Positions 52,119-60,700 of a stretch of 64,000 nucleotides of DNA are shown here, one piece after another. The notes beneath the pieces were generated by a model that was not told the DNA's origin, searched no databases, and saw nothing but the letters and a program-made list of their open reading frames with translations. The number at the start of each line of letters is the position of its first letter. The first letter of the stretch is position 1. The translations under genes were made by a program, and so were the position numbers. Source of the DNA: Fen-1258 sp964449775 (GTDB taxonomy: Bacteria; Bacteroidota; Ignavibacteria; Ignavibacteriales; Melioribacteraceae); the NCBI GenBank assembly GCA_964449775.1, contig CAYVBQ010000006.1:1-64000 (forward strand). The letters run 5' to 3'.

Positions 52119-52145
52119 GGGGAGAATGTTTTAACATTCTCTCCC
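52119..52145. terminator. hairpin downstream of the lysA-like gene
   Basis: GGGGAGAATGTT / AACATTCT-CTCCC with a 2-nt loop and one bulge. It lies 104 bp after the stop of the LysA-like gene. There is no clear U-tract, so it may be a terminator or only part of a repeat. Confidence 0.5.
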
Positions 52146-52202
52146 GACCATTTAGTGAAAAGTTTTTCTATGAGATTTATTAATTGCATCTATTTTAACT
52201 TC

Positions 52203-52277
52203 CTAATTGCCTTAGTCCCTGAGTGCCTTAGTTTCTGAATGTACATCTTAGCTCCTCAGTTACCTAAACACTCAGTT
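52203..52277. repeat. degenerate tandem CTTAGT/CTCAGT repeat
   Basis: Units such as CCTAATTGCCTTAGTCCCTG, GAGTGCCTTAGTTTCTGA and CTTAGCTCCTCAGTTACCTA recur every 10-20 bp. Similar low-complexity intergenic repeats are common in this group. Non-coding. Confidence 0.6.
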
Positions 52278-52284
52278 GCTTTCG

Positions 52285-52608
52285 TTAAAACTGTGGTCTG
52301 CGTTGTTGCACTGCATTGGGATCAAAATATTTTCTTGGAAGTTTCTCATCGCGCATAGCGGCATTATAAACGAATGCGGCCATAATTGTAGCAGACTGAA
52401 TTAGATCTGCTCTGCTTGTATGATCATAAACATCCATGTTTGAGTGATGCGTTCTTGCGTTATACTCAAGTTCATCTTGAATGAATTGGAAACCGGGAAG
52501 TCCCGCTGCATCAAAAGATGCATGATCTGTACTTCCTGTATTTCTCAAAGTAACAGTTGTTGCACCGAGATCGTTAAATGGTTTTAACCAATCTTCAAAA
52601 ATCGGCAT
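52285..52608 (-). pseudogene. 3' fragment of an M28-family peptidase gene
   Basis: 107 codons corresponding to the C-terminal part of Zn-aminopeptidases of family M28 (MPIFEDWLKPFNDLGATT, TGSTDHASFDAAGLPGFQFI, ARTHHSNMDVYDHTSRADL). The His of the HHSNMDVYD motif is present, but the N-terminal half with the other zinc ligands is missing. The frame opens only at about 52629, inside the Fic fragment. A deletion has therefore joined this 3' end to the 5' part of a Fic gene. Not expected to be functional. Confidence 0.85.
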
Positions 52609-52610
52609 TA

Positions 52611-53129
52611 CTACATCAAATCGTACATCTTAACCGGAGTTTCTTCGGGCGAGGCAAAGTAATGTACTTCTCCAGTTGCAGTTTTAACGTGATTAGGAAC
52701 TGTTTTATATGCACCAAGAGTAACAGTTTTTTTTGTCAACTTGCCGTTTTGTGTCAGCGCATCCGTTTCGTAAGATTCTACTAAAATTACTTTGTGAAGT
52801 TCTCTAATAACAGCTTCGGTTAGTTCTTCTTTGTTTCGAACCAGATCGATTAAATTATTCATTGCTTCGTTGTGTCCGCGAATATTGAGATAATCTTTTA
52901 ACGGTTTTCCGCTTGCAGTAATTCCATGCATTAAAAATGCATAAGTCTCACCGTAGTTCATTGAGTTGCCTTCAATTGCGTTCGAATTATAATTCCAATC
53001 CAACCGATACTTCTGGAAAATTCTGTCCTCAATTTCTTTTGGAAGTGGATGAAATTTGTCGATTTCAGATTTTAGTTCGTCAATCTTTTTGATGAGATCA
53101 ACTAAGCTTAATTCCATATCCTTATTCAT
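52611..53129 (-). pseudogene. truncated Fic-family gene (5' part only)
   Basis: 172 codons with an intact start (GGGGAATAAAAATG). YRLDWNYNSNAIEGNSMNYG contains the N-terminal inhibitory-helix motif [ST]xxxEGN of Fic proteins, followed by IRGHNEAMNNLIDLV and LHKVILVESYETD. The gene stops at VKMYDLM, before the catalytic HPFxxGNGR loop, so AMPylation activity is lost. The break joins the M28 peptidase fragment. A short product may still be made. Confidence 0.85.
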
Positions 53130-53158
53130 TTTTATTCCCCTTTAATTCCTTCCCAAAA

Positions 53159-53286
53159 TTACTCTGCTTCATCATAAATTAAAATTGGTCTTAGCCATTT
53201 TTCTGCCTATTTCAAACTGATGCCTTTGCGTTTGCGGTAATCATCAACTTGATCTTTGCCGATCTTTCCGATAGTAGAATATTCAA
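53159..53286 (-). pseudogene. decayed 3' end of a metH-like gene
   Basis: Translation reads TIGKIGKDQVDDYRKRKG, then ISLK, stop, AEKWLRPILIYDEAE and stop. It matches the last about 42 residues of the intact metH at 57712 (VGKISKDQVDDYRKRKG, EAEKWLRPVLNYDESE), with one Glu codon changed to TAG at 53207-53209. It is a direct repeat of the metH 3' end, about 4.5 kb away and in the same orientation. Confidence 0.88.
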
Positions 53287-53343
53287 ATTGTACATTAACA
53301 AATTATGATCAATGTAATAAGTCGCGCAATATTTTATTAAACT

Positions 53344-53403
53344 TTATTCTGTGTTGGGATCAATACCCCGACGTTTGCGGCGAGGATGTTTATTTTCAAA
53401 AGA
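53344..53403 (-). pseudogene. possible 3' remnant with basic C-terminus
   Basis: A minus-strand frame ends FENKHPRRKRRGIDPNTE and stop. The Arg/Lys-rich end resembles the tails of RNA helicases or ribosomal proteins, but the parent is not identified. No start is visible. Confidence 0.35.
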
Positions 53404-53499
53404 GATAAAAAATATTAGCAATTCAATTTAGTTTGCCATTTTTTGTGCCAATTTAATTTTCTAATGAACAATCTGGGTTTATTTAATCTCTTAAAAGGA

Positions 53500-53538
53500 T
53501 AAAAAACACGGCTAATTAATTGCTTAAGTAGCCGTGTT
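53500..53538 (-). terminator. rho-independent terminator of the subtilase gene
   Basis: A 10-bp perfect stem (AACACGGCTA / TAGCCGTGTT, 14-nt loop). Read on the minus strand it is followed by TTTTTTATCC. It lies 31 bp behind the stop codon of the 53570-55864 gene. Confidence 0.9.
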
Positions 53539-53569
53539 CTTTGTAAAAAGTTAGAGATAAATAATGGTT

Positions 53570-54358
53570 TTACCATACAACCTTATCAAGCCATCCTGCA
53601 TCTGAGCCACTGTTAACACTACTATCCTTTGTATAAGCCCATCTTAGTGTATGGCTGCCTGCTGTAATTGAGTATGTCTTTAGCTGCCAGTCAACTGTCC
53701 CGCTTATCCTCGTCTGCTCAACTCCATCTATGTAGAATCTAAGGAAGTCATAGTTAGCCTCGGATGAAACCTTCCAGTAAAATGTTAAAGTGCCAGGCCC
53801 TGTAACAGTTGCCTCAACCCATGTATTTTGACTATGGGTGATAGCACCACGCTGTGCTGCATCACCTCCATAATAGGAAACAGCAGTCTGCCCAAACCAG
53901 TTTGCATTTCCGCCAGTCGTCCATGTTAAGGATGTATTATCCACAGCCTCCCCTATTGTTGGTGCTACGGTAAATTCAACCTTATCAAGCCACCCTGCAT
54001 CTGACCCGCTGCTAGCACTACCATCCTTTGTATAAGCCCATTTTATTGTATGGCTACCTGCTGTAATTGAGTATGTCTTTAGCTGCCAGTCAACTGTCCC
54101 GCTTATCCTCGTCTGCTCAACTCCATCTATGTAGAATCTAAGGAAGTCATAGTTAGCCTCGGATGAAACCTTCCAGTAAAATGTTAAAGTGCCAGGCCCT
54201 GTAACAGTTGCCTCAACCCATGTATTTTGACTATGGGTGATAGCACCACGCTGTGCTGCATCACCTCCATAATAGGAAACAGCAGTCTGCCCAAACCAGT
54301 TTGCATTTCCGCCAGTCGTCCATGTTAAGGATGTATTATCCACAGCCTCCCCTATTGT
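53570..54358. repeat. 399-bp tandem duplication in the subtilase C-terminus
   Basis: About 300 bp ending CCACAGCCTCCCCTATTGT is repeated with an offset of 399 bp (133 codons) and appears essentially identical in both copies from about 53661 and 54060 on. The near-zero divergence points to a recent duplication. Confidence 0.9.
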
Positions 54359-55864
54359 GATAATTGGTGTTGCTGTTGTAAAGCTCCATACCGACGACCA
54401 GTCGCTTGTTCCGGCAGAATTAGTGGCATTAACACGCCAGTAATATATTGTTCCGCTGGCAAGCCCTGAAATAGCTAGTGAAGTTGTTGTAATACCGCTC
54501 TGATCAATTGTAAGTGTTGAAAATGCGGAGCTTGTTGAAACTTGTAACCTGTACGATGTGGCGCCGCTTGATGCATTCCAAGATAATGTTGGACTTGTTG
54601 ACACACCGGTTGCGCCGTTGGTTGGTGATAATAGTGTAGGCGCTGCCGGAATAGTAGCAGTTGTAAAAATTGTATAAAGCAGGCGGTTCGGTGTTTCCGT
54701 TGGGACGCTTGTAATTTTATTTAAAGTTGCATTTGAAATTAATGTATTTGCTACTGTCGCAGGTGAAGCGCTCGTGTTAGTTTGTAAGTACAACACTGCG
54801 GCACCGGCAACATGAGGCGAAGCCATTGAGGTACCGGATATTGTATTCGTTGCAGTGCTCGATGTGTGCCATGCGGAAGTTATACTCGAACCGGGCGCAA
54901 TGATATCGACACAAGAACCAAAATTTGAAAACGAAGAGAAACCATCTGAACTCGTGGATGATGCGATGGTGACCGCTTCAGGGACGCGAGCAGGAGAATA
55001 ATTACACGCATTTGCAGTTGAGTTACCCGCGGCGACTACGTACGTAATTCCATCGGCAATCGAACCTTTGACAGCATCGTCGATAGATGTAGAGGCACCA
55101 CCACCGAGCGACATATTAGCCACAGCTGGATTTGTTGTATGATGCGAAGTAACCCAATCAATACCTGCAATAACACCGGCGGTTGTACCACTGCCGCTGT
55201 TATCAAGAACGCGCACTGCCCAGAGTTTAACTCCTTTTGCAATACCGTACGTTTTTCCACCGACAGTTCCTGCAACGTGAGTTCCGTGTCCGTTTCCATC
55301 GTCTGCCGTTCCGCCATCGATTGCATCGTAGCCAGTAACTGCACGACCTTCAAATTCAACGTGGTCGAAACGTATTCCGGTATCAATTACATAAACATCT
55401 ATACCGGAACCTGTTTGATCATAATTGTAGGTTGTGCTTAATGGCAAATCGCGTTGATCAACTCGATCGATGCCCCACGTAGCATTTGTTTGAGTTACCG
55501 ATATAGATACAATTTGATCTTCTTCGATGTAAGCAATGTTTGGATTGTTAATTAAACCTTTGATGGCTTGTTCCGGAACATTGATAGCAAAACCGCGGAT
55601 AGCGGATGAATAAACAAACTTAACTTTACCTCCTATTTGATTAGCAAGTTGCTCTGCTTTTTCTTCAACTTTGGTTACATCATCTTTGAAAACAACGATG
55701 TAGCTATCTGGTATACGAGATTGGGATGAAGCTTTTAATAAAGTTTTAGACGAGACTTGTGTAGTGATCTCCAGAGGATTGTACCTCTCATGGTCTTGGC
55801 AACCGAGGAGAGAAAGAACAAGAATGATTACCACCGAGAAAAATAAAAACGAGATTCGCTTCAT
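53570..55864 (-). CDS. lipoprotein subtilisin-like serine peptidase (S8) with FN3 and duplicated C-terminal domains
   Basis: 764 residues; strong AAAGGAGTTCTTTTATG start and lipobox LLGC (Cys22). An I9 propeptide domain at about 50-120 (IPDSYIVVFKDDVTKVEE) precedes the proteinase-K/aqualysin-like catalytic domain. Its Asp is near 160 (DVYVIDTGIRFDH), His near 193 (GHGTHVAGT) and Ser near 346 (SGTSMASPHVAGAA). An FN3-like domain is at about 405-495. Two nearly identical 133-residue beta-sandwich modules follow (IGEAVDNTSLTWTTGGNANW, PGTLTFYWKVSSEANYDFLR), probably surface or sugar binding. It degrades extracellular protein. It follows another subtilase on the same strand, but a terminator separates them. 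Confidence 0.93.
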   Translation of the reverse strand: MKRISFLFFSVVIILVLSLLGCQDHERYNPLEITTQVSSKTLLKASSQSRIPDSYIVVFKDDVTKVEEKAEQLANQIGGKVKFVYSSAIRGFAINVPEQAIKGLINNPNIAYIEEDQIVSISVTQTNATWGIDRVDQRDLPLSTTYNYDQTGSGIDVYVIDTGIRFDHVEFEGRAVTGYDAIDGGTADDGNGHGTHVAGTVGGKTYGIAKGVKLWAVRVLDNSGSGTTAGVIAGIDWVTSHHTTNPAVANMSLGGGASTSIDDAVKGSIADGITYVVAAGNSTANACNYSPARVPEAVTIASSTSSDGFSSFSNFGSCVDIIAPGSSITSAWHTSSTATNTISGTSMASPHVAGAAVLYLQTNTSASPATVANTLISNATLNKITSVPTETPNRLLYTIFTTATIPAAPTLLSPTNGATGVSTSPTLSWNASSGATSYRLQVSTSSAFSTLTIDQSGITTTSLAISGLASGTIYYWRVNATNSAGTSDWSSVWSFTTATPIITIGEAVDNTSLTWTTGGNANWFGQTAVSYYGGDAAQRGAITHSQNTWVEATVTGPGTLTFYWKVSSEANYDFLRFYIDGVEQTRISGTVDWQLKTYSITAGSHTIKWAYTKDGSASSGSDAGWLDKVEFTVAPTIGEAVDNTSLTWTTGGNANWFGQTAVSYYGGDAAQRGAITHSQNTWVEATVTGPGTLTFYWKVSSEANYDFLRFYIDGVEQTRISGTVDWQLKTYSITAGSHTLRWAYTKDSSVNSGSDAGWLDKVVW

Positions 55865-55881
55865 AAAAGAACTCCTTTGAA

Positions 55882-55911
55882 TTAAAAAGCCCAGGTTTTC
55901 ACCTGGGCTTT
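55882..55911 (-). terminator. rho-independent terminator between the two subtilase genes
   Basis: An 11-bp perfect stem (AAAGCCCAGGT / ACCTGGGCTTT) with a TTTC loop. On the minus strand the stem runs into TTTTTAAT. It ends the gene at 55957-57372. Confidence 0.9.
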
Positions 55912-55956
55912 CTATGTTATTTAATATGATTTATCTATCAGCTTTATTTTTTATTA

Positions 55957-57372
55957 TTAAAATCCGCTAACGTTTAATCGTCCGCCAGTTACACATTTAC
56001 CAGATAAAGAACTAGTAGGAATTGTGCTGGAGAGAATTGCATTTTTAATAACAGAAGCAGAAGCGCCGGAATGGGAAGCAGCGTAGAGAGCTGCACCCCC
56101 GGTAACGTGAGGTGTTGCCATAGATGTTCCACTGTAAGATCCATAAGTTGAAGCGTTTTGTTTAGTCGGCAGTGTAGAATAAATACTTGAGCCGGGTGCG
56201 CCAAGATCAACTGTTGTTGCGCCGTAATTTGAAAAACTGGATAATCCGCCGGTAGATGTTATTGAAGCAACGGCAATTATATTAGCGTTTGGATAACTTG
56301 AAGGGTAACTTAGTGTAACATCGTTATTATTGGTTGCATTTCCTGCTGCGGCAATGAAAAGAATTCCTGCAGCATTTGCTCTCTCAATTGCATCTTGCAG
56401 AGCTTGAGAAAATCCACCGCCACCCCACGAATTATTTGTTGCGATAATATTCATTGCATGACGGGTTTTAAGATCTGTAATATAGTCAACTGCTTTAACT
56501 GCATTAGCAAGAGTCCCTCCAGTACGACCAAGGAATTTTGCCGATATCATTTTAACATTCCAATTAACACCGGCAACACCTTTACCGTTACCGCCAACAG
56601 CGCCAATTGTTCCGGCTACGTGCGTACCGTGGTCGTCCTGTGATCCATCATAAATAGTATTATTGTTGCCGTCAAAATCCCATCCATTTGTATCATCAAT
56701 GTAACCATTCCCATCATTGTCAACACCATCAACAGGATCGAACTGGTTAACCCAAATGTTTGCAGAAAGATCTTCGTGTGTTTTCATTATTCCTTCATCA
56801 ATAACTCCAACGATAACCGTATTGGAACCGGTATTACCGGCAGCCCATGCTTCACCGGCTTGACTTCCGTATTGATTAGCAGGTGTCGTAGCATCGCCAT
56901 ACATTCCCCACAGAGATCCGTTAGTGTAATAAGAATCATTTGATGTTGCAAAATGATTATAAATATAATTTGGTTCTGCGTATTCAACGTTCGGCATTCC
57001 CCGCAACATTTGAACAGCTTCCCGTACAGGGAAAGTGGTGGATACTAAATTGATTCCTTCATTATCCCCAAAAGCAAGCATAACGCGCGTAAGAATTTTC
57101 TCTGTTACTTTTGCGCTGATTCTATTAAGTACTGCTTCACGCTGAGTGTTTGAAGTTCCCGAACTGAATTTTATTATAACTTCTCCAGGGACAAATTCGT
57201 TACCAAGACCCTGAGCAGCGGATTTCCACAATGTTAGCCCTTCTCTTTGTGATGTGTTTGTAGACTGCAATGGGTCATCGGAAGATTGACACCCATTGAC
57301 AAGAATAATAGTAAAGAGGAATAGTAGCAGCCAAGACAAGAATTTTTGCTTTGTAGCCAAAACCTTATTCAT
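55957..57372 (-). CDS. lipoprotein subtilisin-like serine peptidase (S8)
   Basis: 471 residues; AAAAAGGAGAATCTATG start and lipobox VNGC (Cys28). A fervidolysin-like propeptide region (about 55-140, VPGEVIIKFSSGTSNTQREA, VEYAEPNYIYNH) precedes the catalytic domain. Its Asp is near 190 in GVIDEGIMKTHEDL (Glu instead of the usual Thr/Ser after Asp), His near 249 (DDHGTHVAG) and Ser near 414 (SGTSMATPHV). Asp-rich stretch DGVDNDGNGYIDDTNGWD probably binds calcium. It has no extra C-terminal module. Likely an outer-membrane-anchored nutritional protease. Confidence 0.93.
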   Translation of the reverse strand: MNKVLATKQKFLSWLLLFLFTIILVNGCQSSDDPLQSTNTSQREGLTLWKSAAQGLGNEFVPGEVIIKFSSGTSNTQREAVLNRISAKVTEKILTRVMLAFGDNEGINLVSTTFPVREAVQMLRGMPNVEYAEPNYIYNHFATSNDSYYTNGSLWGMYGDATTPANQYGSQAGEAWAAGNTGSNTVIVGVIDEGIMKTHEDLSANIWVNQFDPVDGVDNDGNGYIDDTNGWDFDGNNNTIYDGSQDDHGTHVAGTIGAVGGNGKGVAGVNWNVKMISAKFLGRTGGTLANAVKAVDYITDLKTRHAMNIIATNNSWGGGGFSQALQDAIERANAAGILFIAAAGNATNNNDVTLSYPSSYPNANIIAVASITSTGGLSSFSNYGATTVDLGAPGSSIYSTLPTKQNASTYGSYSGTSMATPHVTGGAALYAASHSGASASVIKNAILSSTIPTSSLSGKCVTGGRLNVSGF

Positions 57373-57565
57373 AGATTCTCCTTTTTAATTGGTTGTTTAT
57401 TTTTGTTTTCTAGAAAGAAAACAAACACAAAAAAAGATAACTACGGATATCTTAAATGTCAAGAAAAATTTAGCCGAAAATTCACTGCCTTTATCTTTCA
57501 CATAATGAAATTGAAAATAATTTTTGTGAAAGCTGTGCTATGCATTGATCTGTAATAAACAAATA
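57373..57565. other. AT-rich intergenic region upstream of a subtilase gene
   Basis: It should contain the promoter of the subtilase at 55957-57372. No coding sequence or distinct motif is seen. Confidence 0.4.
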
Positions 57566-57705
57566 GAGACCTCTGAAAAATTCCGTTATTTGTCTTTGCG
57601 AGCGAAGCGAAGCAAACTAAATCTTTGTTTTTAAATCAAAATCAAGATTGCTTCGTCATTCCATTCCTCGCAATGACAATTCAGAAATAATTATTCAGAG
57701 GTCTC
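57566..57705. repeat. MITE-like interspersed palindromic repeat, copy B
   Basis: 140 bp with perfect 12-bp terminal inverted repeats (GAGACCTCTGAA at 57566-57577, TTCAGAGGTCTC at 57694-57705). The interior has TTTGCGAGCGAAGCGAAGC and GATTGCTTCGTC...CTCGCAATGACA, an imperfect hairpin. It is homologous along its whole length to copy A (1070-1220). It ends 7 bp behind the metH stop codon. Confidence 0.85.
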
Positions 57706-57711
57706 AAATAA

Positions 57712-60700
57712 TTATTCACTTTCATCATAATTCAAAACTGGTCGCAGCCATTTTTCCGCTTCCTTCAAGCTGATGCCTTTACGTTTGCGGTAATCATCAA
57801 CTTGATCTTTGCTGATCTTACCCACAGTGAAATACTTTGATTCCGAATGTGCGAAGTACAATCCGCATACAGACGCCGCAGGGTACATAGCCAAACTTTC
57901 TGTAAGAGAAATTGATGTATTCTTTTCCGCATCGAGTAATTTCCAGATAGTTAATTTTTCTGTGTGATCCGGTTGTGCGGGATAACCCGGCGCGGGACGA
58001 ATACCATCATAATTCTCGGCAATTAAATCAGTATTGGTTAATTTTTCATCGTGTGCATAACCCCAATATTCTGTTCTAACTTTTTGATGAAGCAGTTCGG
58101 CAAATGCCTCGGCAAGACGGTCGGCAATAGCTTTTGTCATAATCGAATTGTAATCGTCATGTTCTTTCTCGAATTGTGCAATCAATTTTTCAATTCCTAT
58201 TCCGGTTGTAACGGCAAACATTCCGATGTAATCTTTTACGCCGCTTTCTTTCGGGGCAATAAAATCCGCAAGTGCAAGATTTGGAATTCCCGCAGACTTG
58301 ATGGATTGCTGACGAATCGTATGAAATGATTCAAGAATTCCTTTACGCGATTCATCAGAATAGATTTCAATATCATCTTCCAACGAGTTGGCGGGGAAGA
58401 GACCAAACACTCCATTTGCGGATAGAAGATTTTCGGAAATTATTCTATCGAGTAATTTATTTGCGTCATCGAAAATTTTTCTTGCTTCGCTCCCGTATTC
58501 TTTATTCTCCAAAATTTCAGGATAGCGTCCTTTTAATTCCCAAGTAATGAAGAAAGGAGTCCAATCAATATACTTCCGTATTTCTTCAAGAGAATAATTT
58601 TGAAGAACAGTAATTCCAAATTTTTTGGGGGCTTCGATAGAGTAGTTTGAGAAATCAATCTCCAGTTTATTTGAGCGCGCTTGTTCAATAGTTAAGAATT
58701 CTTTTACTGTTTGTCTCTTTGCGTGATCTATTTTCAGTTTAGAGTATTCTTTTTTTATTCCGTTGGCAAAATTTTCTTTAGCATCTTTATTCAAAAGATT
58801 ACTTACAACACCAACGCTTTTGGATGCATCCAATACATGAATCGTAATGCCGTTAAATCCGGGTGCGATTTTCACAGCAGTGTGAAGTCGCGAAGTGGTG
58901 GCGCCGCCGATGAGAAGAGGCAAATCTATATTTAAGCGCTTCATCTCTTTGGCAATATGCACCATTTCATCAAGAGAGGGAGTTATGAGTCCGCTCAAAC
59001 CGATGACATCAACATTTTTTTCGACGGCAGTTGATAAAATTTTGTCGGACGGGACCATCACGCCAAGATCAATCACATCATAATTATTACAACCAAGCAC
59101 AACGCCGACAATATTTTTTCCTATATCGTGAACATCTCCCTTCACAGTTGCTAATAAAATTTTCCCTTTGGCGGTTGTATCGCCGCTCTTTTCTTTTTCT
59201 GCCTCGATGAACGGAATGAGATAGGCAACGGCTTTCTTCATAACGCGTGCGCTCTTTACCACCTGAGGTAAAAACATTTTTCCGGAGCCGAATAGATCTC
59301 CAACGATATTCATTGCCGACATTAATGGACCTTCGATAACTTCCAAGGGTTGCGAATATTTCCGACGGGCTTCTTCGATATCCTGATCAATGAAATCAAC
59401 AATACCTTTTATCAGTGCATGTTTCAATCTTTCTTCAACAGTTCCATGCCGCCACTCTTCTTCCAGCTTCTCGCTTCTGACTTCTTTGGATAAAGTATTT
59501 GCAAACTCAACTAACCTCTCTGTTGCATCTTCTCTCCGGTTGAATAAAACATCTTCAACACGTTCCAGCAAGTCTTTCGGAATATCTGCATATACTGCAA
59601 GCTGACCGGCATTCACAATTCCCATATCCATTCCGGCTTCGATTGCATGATAGAGAAATGCGGAGTGCATTGCCTCACGCACAGTGTCATTTCCACGGAA
59701 TGAGAATGAAAAATTACTAACACCACCGCTTACTTTTGCAAATGGGAGATTGTTCTTGATCCACCTTGTTGCTTCTATATAATTGATACCGTATTGATTA
59801 TGTTCTTCAATTCCAGTTGCAACCGCAAAAATATTCGGATCGAAGATGATGTCTTGCGGCGGAAAGCTAACTTCTTGTGTTAAGATTTTATAAGCGCGTT
59901 CGCAGATATGAATCTTCCTTTCAAAAGTATCGGCTTGACCTTGTTCATCAAAAGCCATTACTATAACAGCAGCGCCGTAACGTAAAACTTTCCGTGCGTG
60001 CTCTTTGAAAATTTCTTCTCCCTCTTTCATCGAGATGGAATTGACAATTCCTTTTCCTTGCAAGCATTTGAGTCCCGCTTCAATAACACTCCACTTTGAT
60101 GAATCCAGCATAATAGGAACACGCGCTATATCAGGTTCAACAGCTAACAAGTTCAGAAATTTCGCCATAACTTCTTCGCTGTTGATCAGGCCTTCATCCA
60201 TATTGATGTCGAGAATTTGAGCGCCGTTCTCAACTTGTTCTTTTGCAACCGACAAAGCTTCTTCAAACTTATTTTCTTTGATGAGCCGTGCAAATTTTCG
60301 GGAGCCGGTTACATTTGTACGTTCACCAATGTTTACAAAGTTTGTGTCGGGTCGAAACGTGAGCGGTTCGAGTCCGCTTAATCTCAAATATTTTTTGACT
60401 TCTGGGATTTTTCTTGGAGGATACTTCTTTGTGATTTCCGCAAACCGCTTGATATGATCCGGTGTTGTTCCGCAGCAACCGCCTACAATATTTAAAAATC
60501 CATCACGGGCATACTCTTCAAGAACCTTACCCATGATTTCGGGAGATTCATCATAACCGCCAAACTCATTTGGAAGACCGGCGTTTGGATATAAACTCAC
60601 GAATACATTAGCGATTTGAGAAAGCTCCTCTATGAATGGTCGCATCTGAGTTGGACCGAGTGAACAATTCAATCCAACACTTAACAAATTTTTTGTATGG

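Larger units (their letters stand above)
52016..52284. other. intergenic region with hairpin, gene remnant and repeat
   Basis: It holds a possible 3' remnant (52037-52118), a hairpin (52119-52145) and degenerate tandem CTTAGT/CTCAGT words (52203-52277). No intact gene. Confidence 0.6.
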
